Made by a program: the position numbers and the translations under genes | Assembly: GCA_025361465.1 (NCBI GenBank) | Contig: JANYAG010000042.1 | Coordinates: forward strand, 1 to 9,821 | Direction of reading: 5' to 3' | Length of the DNA stretch: 9,821 nt | Origin: Gemmatimonadota bacterium | GTDB taxonomy: Bacteria > Gemmatimonadota > Gemmatimonadetes > Gemmatimonadales > GWC2-71-9 | The notes under the pieces: model-generated | Told to the model about the DNA's origin: nothing | Database searches by the model: none | The model's input: only the letters and a program-made list of their open reading frames with translations | Part shown: positions 5,691 through 9,821 of the stretch, piece after piece | Numbering within the stretch: position 1 is the first letter of the stretch | How the letters are laid out: the number at the start of each line of letters is the position of its first letter

Positions 5691-7285
5691 GGCGTGGCAG
5701 TCTCGCATTGGATGCGGGCCGACAGAGGCGTCGTATCCTCGGTGGCGGTGGCGGCGGCGAAGATCTGGCCGCCGCGCCGTGAGAACGTCGGCCATCGCCC
5801 CTGCCAGCATTCGAGGATCCAGATTCGCTTCGGCACCAGGGATGGCCGGTCGCCACCGACCACGATTCGCTCGCCCGCCGAGATCCGCGAAAAATACGGC
5901 GCCAGGCCGTGCGCAATCGATGCTTCGGTGGAATCGTCGAGCACGAGGATGAGCCCATCGCCGGGCCGGGCCTGCTGCGAGAAGCCGGGCCAGAGGTCGT
6001 ATTGGTTTGCGCGGCTCCGGATATTGAGCGAGAAAACGAACGGGTGTCCGGTGAGATGGAACGCCAGTTGTGATGCGTCCTGGAATCGATTGCCCGCGAT
6101 CCAGGTGGCACGCCTCCCGACGGATGCCCTCGTCACATCGACCCGCTCGGCGACCTCGGCCCAGCCGTGACCCCGGCGAATCGGGTCGCTCATCGGCGGA
6201 AACGGAAGCACCGGCACGGCCGTGTGGAGATAGAGCAGCAACACCATGGCGCCACCCAGCGTCAGCGCGACCGTCAGCCATCGCCGGGAGCGCTGGCTCT
6301 CCGCGCTTGTCGCCAGCAGGATGGCGGCCGGTGGATAGGCCATCATCACCCAGTTGATTTCCATCGGATGGCGGAGCGCAGCCACGGCGAACCAGGCGAA
6401 TGGGACCAGGGCCGACACGGCGAGGAGGTGACGCCGGGGATCGAGGTGATCTCGCAAGGTCCGGAATACCGCGACACCAAGCAGCAGGAAGAGCAGCGGG
6501 GAGACCAACCCGGCCTGTCCCGCCAGAAACTCCAGTTCGCGGCCGGCGGCGCCGCCCTGTTCAGGCCCCAATCCGCGCTCAGAGATGAACCGCAACAACA
6601 CCCAGTCATGGTCCCGGTTCCAGAGCACCAGGGGAACGATCACCACCGCGGTCACGAGGCACGCGAGATAGGGACCAGGCTCGCGCAGCCGGGACCGCAG
6701 CTGCTTGTGACTGAGGCATGCCGCGACGATGCTGATCGGAAGGAGAATGGCGAGCTCCTTGGCGAGGGCCGCGATCCCGAGCATGACCCCGGCGAGGAGC
6801 CACCAGCGCAGCGAGGTCGCGCTCCGCGGCGGTTCCCGCAACGCGTTGTCGACCACGAGCAGGACCGCCATCTCCGCGAAGAACAACGCCGTGTCCGGCG
6901 TGGCGAGCATCAGCCAGTTGGTCAGGATCGGCATGCAGGCGACGATCAGGGCGGCCCGAAGGGCGGCGCGGTCGTCGCCGTGACGACGGGCGAGCGCGAT
7001 GAGCATCAACGACCCACCGAGATTGGCCAGCACGGCCATGGCCCGGACACCCAGCGCGTTCACGCCGAAGAGTTCCACCCCAAGGCGCACCAGGAAGGCC
7101 ACCCCGGGCGGATGATCGAAGTACCCCCAGGCGAGCTGTCGCGCCCATTCCCAATAGAGCGTTTCATCGCCGTCGAGCGGCCCCAGTGCCCCGACGAGCA
7201 ACTGAATCGACGCGGCGACGAGCACCACGACCAGCGCCGCGCGCGGGATCCTGCGGCCCCCGCCTCCGCTGCGGTCCGGACTCAC
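5687..7285 (-). CDS. ArnT/PMT-type GT-C membrane glycosyltransferase (family 39-like)
   Basis: This 532-aa multi-pass membrane protein probably transfers a sugar from a polyprenyl-phosphate donor to an envelope acceptor on the periplasmic side. The first membrane helix (about 16-34) is followed by the GT-C signature D38-G-D40-E41-x-L-Y-W-E-W and then G-Y-F-D-H-P-P-G (54-61), both typical of the ArnT/PMT_2 group. Further hydrophobic helices follow to about residue 390 (for example LVTAVVIVPLVLW and LLFLLLGVAVF). The last about 140 residues are soluble and would form the periplasmic domain. The frame stays open to an ATG at 7330, but I chose the GTG at 7285, which overlaps the upstream stop in a GTGA and removes a 15-residue charged extension. 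A Gly-rich linker (GGGG) and basic residues precede helix 1. Donor and acceptor cannot be told from sequence. Confidence 0.88.
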   Translation of the reverse strand: MSPDRSGGGGRRIPRAALVVVLVAASIQLLVGALGPLDGDETLYWEWARQLAWGYFDHPPGVAFLVRLGVELFGVNALGVRAMAVLANLGGSLMLIALARRHGDDRAALRAALIVACMPILTNWLMLATPDTALFFAEMAVLLVVDNALREPPRSATSLRWWLLAGVMLGIAALAKELAILLPISIVAACLSHKQLRSRLREPGPYLACLVTAVVIVPLVLWNRDHDWVLLRFISERGLGPEQGGAAGRELEFLAGQAGLVSPLLFLLLGVAVFRTLRDHLDPRRHLLAVSALVPFAWFAVAALRHPMEINWVMMAYPPAAILLATSAESQRSRRWLTVALTLGGAMVLLLYLHTAVPVLPFPPMSDPIRRGHGWAEVAERVDVTRASVGRRATWIAGNRFQDASQLAFHLTGHPFVFSLNIRSRANQYDLWPGFSQQARPGDGLILVLDDSTEASIAHGLAPYFSRISAGERIVVGGDRPSLVPKRIWILECWQGRWPTFSRRGGQIFAAATATEDTTPLSARIQCETATP

Positions 7286-8892
7286 GGCGCCGTCCGGAAG
7301 GTGAAGCCGCGACCGATGACGAGCACCCAATGGGCGTGCTCGACGTCATTGGCGAAGCGGCGGACGAGATCGATCCGTGTCGTCCTGAGGTCGGCCTGGC
7401 GCGTCGGCCCAATGCGCAACCCGGCACCGACATCGGTGCCGGCGCGATGGAGCGACCCGGCAAACCAGGCGCCTCCTTTGTCGGCGAACGCGGCGACGCC
7501 AAGGCCGGCCAGTTTGCCGAGATCGGGGAAGAGCGTGTAGCGATACTCCGCGGTCACAAGCCAGGCACGGTCCCCGGTGAACGCGTGCGAGCGGAAGCCG
7601 CGCGGCCCGATCCCGAAGCCGAGGTCAAACTCGCTGCCCACCGCGACGTTCCTTGCCCAGTTTCCCTCGCCGTGCAACAGGAGGCGCCCACGTCCGGCCG
7701 CCGGTTTGACCACGGCCGTCAGCGCCATCGCGGCCGTTCCAGAATCCAGCCCGGCGGCACTGTAGATCCCCCCGGCCCTCCCGTCGATGAAACCAAAGCC
7801 GCCGGGAATCGGTGCACCGATCCGGATTGAGACCGATGGCCCGATCCCGTCGTGGGCATAGCCCAGTGCGCGCGGCGCCGCCAGGAGGTCGAACCGCACG
7901 CGGGTGCTCAAGTCGACGTCCTCTACCTGCCCGAACTGCTCGAAACTCCGGGTCACGACATAGTGCGCGCGCCGCCACTCGATGGACGGACCGAGGGCGG
8001 CGGTGACGGTATGCGGCATGGCGAGGCTGGAGGATTCGGGTAGGGCGTCGTCGCGGCGCAGCTGGGCCGACAGGCCGATGCGCAGGTACCCACGCGAGTC
8101 CGCGTGCCACGCCGTCGCGGCATGCAGCCGAGCGATCGTGGCGCGCCGCTGGAAGGTGTCACTCGCAGTTCTCTCGCCCCCGATGAAGCGGAGGATCCTG
8201 CCGTCAAAACCCTGGACGGAAACGTCTGCGCCGCCGGCAGCAGCAAGCGAGGTGAACGGCTTCGAGAGCCCCACCACGTACTGATCGCCATCGGAGCGAT
8301 GTTCGTAGTAGAGTTGCGTGCCGATGGTGTTGGCGATCAGGCGGGGACGCGTGAACTCGAATTGTGCCGTCGACCGATCGATACCGTGGACATAGCCGGC
8401 CATCACCCGGGAGTTGGTCCCGAGGAAGTTCGATTCGAAAAAATCCGTGCCCCATGCCACCTGGCTGCCGCTGCTCTGCACCGTGAAGTCGAGCGAAGTG
8501 GTCCAGCCATCCCGCGTGGTGACACGCGCAACCAGGCCGGAATCGGTCGTCACGCTGTCGATGGTCACGTCGCGGAAGATGCGCAGGCGCCGAAGATTCC
8601 GCGCCGACTCGGCCACCAGGCCCGAGTCGAGGGGAGCGCCCGCGCGAAACAGAAGCTCGTTCCGGACCACCGAGGCGCGAGTCTGGGCGTGCAGCCTGTT
8701 CGCCAGCCGAGTGACCCAATTCGTTGCTTCCGCAGAGTCAAAGACATTCTGGCGGCGCAGTTCGATCGCCCGCACCACCGGTGCCACCGGACCCGGGCGC
8801 CCCGTGGCGGGGTGTGCCTGGGCCCCCACGATCGCGACGTCGAGGATGGCCAGAAGGCCGAGCAGAGCACCGCGCGCCAGGGTGAGGGTCAC
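7282..8892 (-). CDS. Omp85/BamA-like outer-membrane beta-barrel protein with short POTRA region
   Basis: This 536-aa protein is predicted to sit in the outer membrane. A signal peptide (about 1-25, ending G-A-Q-A) is followed by roughly 105 periplasmic residues that end in one clear POTRA-like unit (about 74-127): R-N-E-L-L-F-R-A-G-A-P-L-D, then A-R-N-L-R-R-L-R-I-F-R-D-V. The remaining 400 residues alternate polar and hydrophobic residues in short strands, as in a 16-strand barrel, and contain P-R431-G-F followed by FTGDRAWLVTAEYR, matching the conserved (V/I)RGF/Y loop-6 motif of Omp85 proteins and its next strand. BamA itself has five POTRA units and is about 800 aa, so this is a smaller relative (patatin-barrel, TamA-like or lineage-specific). 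The start is GTG with no Shine-Dalgarno; it is the first gene of the minus-strand run. Whether it inserts proteins, exports something or binds a surface ligand is open. Confidence 0.82.
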   Translation of the reverse strand: MTLTLARGALLGLLAILDVAIVGAQAHPATGRPGPVAPVVRAIELRRQNVFDSAEATNWVTRLANRLHAQTRASVVRNELLFRAGAPLDSGLVAESARNLRRLRIFRDVTIDSVTTDSGLVARVTTRDGWTTSLDFTVQSSGSQVAWGTDFFESNFLGTNSRVMAGYVHGIDRSTAQFEFTRPRLIANTIGTQLYYEHRSDGDQYVVGLSKPFTSLAAAGGADVSVQGFDGRILRFIGGERTASDTFQRRATIARLHAATAWHADSRGYLRIGLSAQLRRDDALPESSSLAMPHTVTAALGPSIEWRRAHYVVTRSFEQFGQVEDVDLSTRVRFDLLAAPRALGYAHDGIGPSVSIRIGAPIPGGFGFIDGRAGGIYSAAGLDSGTAAMALTAVVKPAAGRGRLLLHGEGNWARNVAVGSEFDLGFGIGPRGFRSHAFTGDRAWLVTAEYRYTLFPDLGKLAGLGVAAFADKGGAWFAGSLHRAGTDVGAGLRIGPTRQADLRTTRIDLVRRFANDVEHAHWVLVIGRGFTFRTAP

Positions 8893-8952
8893 GGCGGAAT
8901 CTTAATGGCCGGGGGGCGCGCCCCGCCCCCTGCATTGCTATCTTCGGCCCCC
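8893..8952. promoter_or_regulatory. Divergent promoter region between the envelope operon and ettA
   Basis: These 60 bp must hold promoters for both directions. On the + strand TATCTT (8939-8944) ends 8 nt before the ettA ATG. On the minus strand TAAGAT (8904-8899) ends 6 nt before the GTG at 8892. Both resemble weak -10 boxes and both genes lack a Shine-Dalgarno, which would fit leaderless transcripts. The centre holds a 12-bp palindrome, GGGGCGCGCCCC (8913-8924), in a G/C-only block. Box assignments are by eye only. Confidence 0.4.
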
Positions 8953-9821
8953 ATGGCCGGTGAATACATCTTTACGATGCGGGACCTCCGCAAGGTCGTC
9001 CCGCCCCAGCGCGAGATCCTCAAGGGGATCTATCTCTCGTTCTATCCAGGCGCCAAGATCGGCGTCATCGGTGGCAACGGTGCCGGCAAGTCGACCTTAC
9101 TGCGGATCATGGCCGGCGTCGACACCGATTTTCTTGGTGAAGCCAAGCCAATGGACGGCGTCCGGATCGGCTACCTCCCGCAGGAGCCGGTCCTCGACCC
9201 CGCCAAGGACGTCCGCGGCAATGTCGAGGAGGCGCTGCAGCCGATCCGCGACCTCCTGACCAAGTACGAGGAGATCAGCGCCCGCTTTGCCGAACCGATG
9301 ACGGACGACGAGATGCAGGCGCTGATCGACAAGCAGGGGGCACTGCAGGATCGCATCGATGCCGCCAACGCCTGGGAGCTCGATCGCACGATCGACATCG
9401 CGATGGATGCCCTTCGGTGTCCTCCCGGCGAGGCGAGCATCGCCACCCTTTCTGGCGGCGAAAAGCGACGGGTCGCGCTCTGCCGGCTGCTGCTGTCGAA
9501 ACCCGACATGCTGCTCCTCGATGAGCCGACCAACCACCTCGATGCCGAGTCAGTGGCCTGGCTCGAACGCTACCTCAAGGAGTTCCCCGGGACAGTTGTC
9601 GCGATCACCCACGATCGCTACTTCCTCGACAACGCGGCGGAGTGGATCCTCGAACTCGACAACGGCGCGGGGATCCCCTGGAAGGGGAACTACTCCTCTT
9701 GGCTCGACCAGAAGGAGCGGAAGCTCGAGGTGGAGGAGAAGCAGGCGTCGGCCCGGCAGCGCACCCTCCAGCGCGAGCTCGAGTGGGTGCGATTGAGCCC
9801 CCGGGCGCGCCAGGCCAAGAG
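8953..9821 (+). CDS. ettA: Energy-dependent translational throttle protein EttA (ABC-F), N-terminal half
   Basis: Residues 1-289 of a protein that is usually about 555 aa; the rest lies beyond the window. EttA is a cytosolic ABC-F ATPase that binds the ribosomal E site and gates entry into elongation according to the ATP/ADP level. The opening (EYIFTM, KVVPP, REILKGIYLSF) is typical of EttA. The first nucleotide-binding domain shows Walker A GGNGAGKST (40-48), a Q-loop at PQEP (Q77), the EttA arm between about 90 and 140, the signature LSGGEKRR (166-173), Walker B LLLDEPTNHLD (187-197) and the switch His220 in THDRYFLD. The start of the inter-domain linker (NYSSW, ERELEW-like, SPRARQAK) is also highly characteristic. 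It has no Shine-Dalgarno upstream of the ATG. It is transcribed divergently from the envelope genes and is probably unrelated to them in function. Confidence 0.96.
   Translation, partial: MAGEYIFTMRDLRKVVPPQREILKGIYLSFYPGAKIGVIGGNGAGKSTLLRIMAGVDTDFLGEAKPMDGVRIGYLPQEPVLDPAKDVRGNVEEALQPIRDLLTKYEEISARFAEPMTDDEMQALIDKQGALQDRIDAANAWELDRTIDIAMDALRCPPGEASIATLSGGEKRRVALCRLLLSKPDMLLLDEPTNHLDAESVAWLERYLKEFPGTVVAITHDRYFLDNAAEWILELDNGAGIPWKGNYSSWLDQKERKLEVEEKQASARQRTLQRELEWVRLSPRARQAK

Noticed and set aside
5691..6281. N-terminal extension of the first propeller gene (open frame to 6281)
   Set aside because: The extra 197 codons overlap the glycosyltransferase gene and look like noise. A signal peptide begins exactly at the GTG at 5690.
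6167..7540. 457-codon + strand open frame opposite the glycosyltransferase gene
   Set aside because: Composition dominated by Arg, Gln, Glu, His and Gly without hydrophobic core patterns. It mirrors the membrane-protein codons on the other strand.
1..9821. CRISPR arrays, tRNA or rRNA genes, insertion sequences, phage genes
   Set aside because: No direct-repeat arrays, cloverleaf sequences, transposase motifs or phage-like proteins seen on either strand by eye.

Overview
The window comes from a high-GC bacterium. Codon third positions are strongly G/C, and long antisense open frames appear as a result. Gram-negative envelope proteins are present (an Omp85-type outer-membrane barrel and several proteins with signal peptides). 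Exported S9 peptidases with Gly/Arg-rich inserts, sorbosone-dehydrogenase-like propellers and a selenocysteine-containing redoxin together fit a soil-type lineage such as Gemmatimonadota or Acidobacteriota. That placement is an inference, as no rRNA or other marker gene is visible.

Layout, left to right. (1) 1-144: the last 47 codons of an unrecognised + strand gene. (2) 166-199: a perfect 14-bp hairpin between convergent genes, probably a two-way terminator. (3) 221-8892: six consecutive minus-strand genes, transcribed right to left. In transcription order they are an Omp85/BamA-like outer-membrane protein with a short POTRA region (8892-7282), an ArnT/PMT-type GT-C membrane glycosyltransferase (7285-5687), two tandem paralogous PQQ-sugar/sorbosone-dehydrogenase-like exported propellers (5690-4452 and 4345-3086), an exported peroxiredoxin-like redoxin (3086-2502), and an exported DPP-IV-type S9 peptidase (2482-221). 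(4) 8893-8952: a 60-bp divergent intergenic region. (5) 8953-9821: the N-terminal half of the ABC-F translation factor EttA on the + strand, cut by the window edge.

The six minus-strand genes look like one operon. Start and stop codons overlap as GTGA at 7282-7285 and 5687-5690. The redoxin start overlaps the stop of the preceding gene. The peptidase begins 19 bp after the redoxin stop, with a good Shine-Dalgarno. All six products are predicted to be exported or membrane-embedded, so this is an envelope-directed cluster.

The most interesting feature is the redoxin gene. It is split by an in-frame TGA exactly at the peroxidatic-cysteine position of the PxxxTxxC motif (P-K-A-R-T-G-G-TGA). Homology continues in the same frame on both sides. 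A 7-bp hairpin begins 14 nt after the TGA and has an 8-nt loop with G as its second base, which matches the published form of a bacterial SECIS element. I read it as a selenocysteine peroxiredoxin of 194 aa (Sec82), with a signal peptide and no cysteine in the mature chain. Standard gene calling would report only a 109-aa C-terminal fragment.
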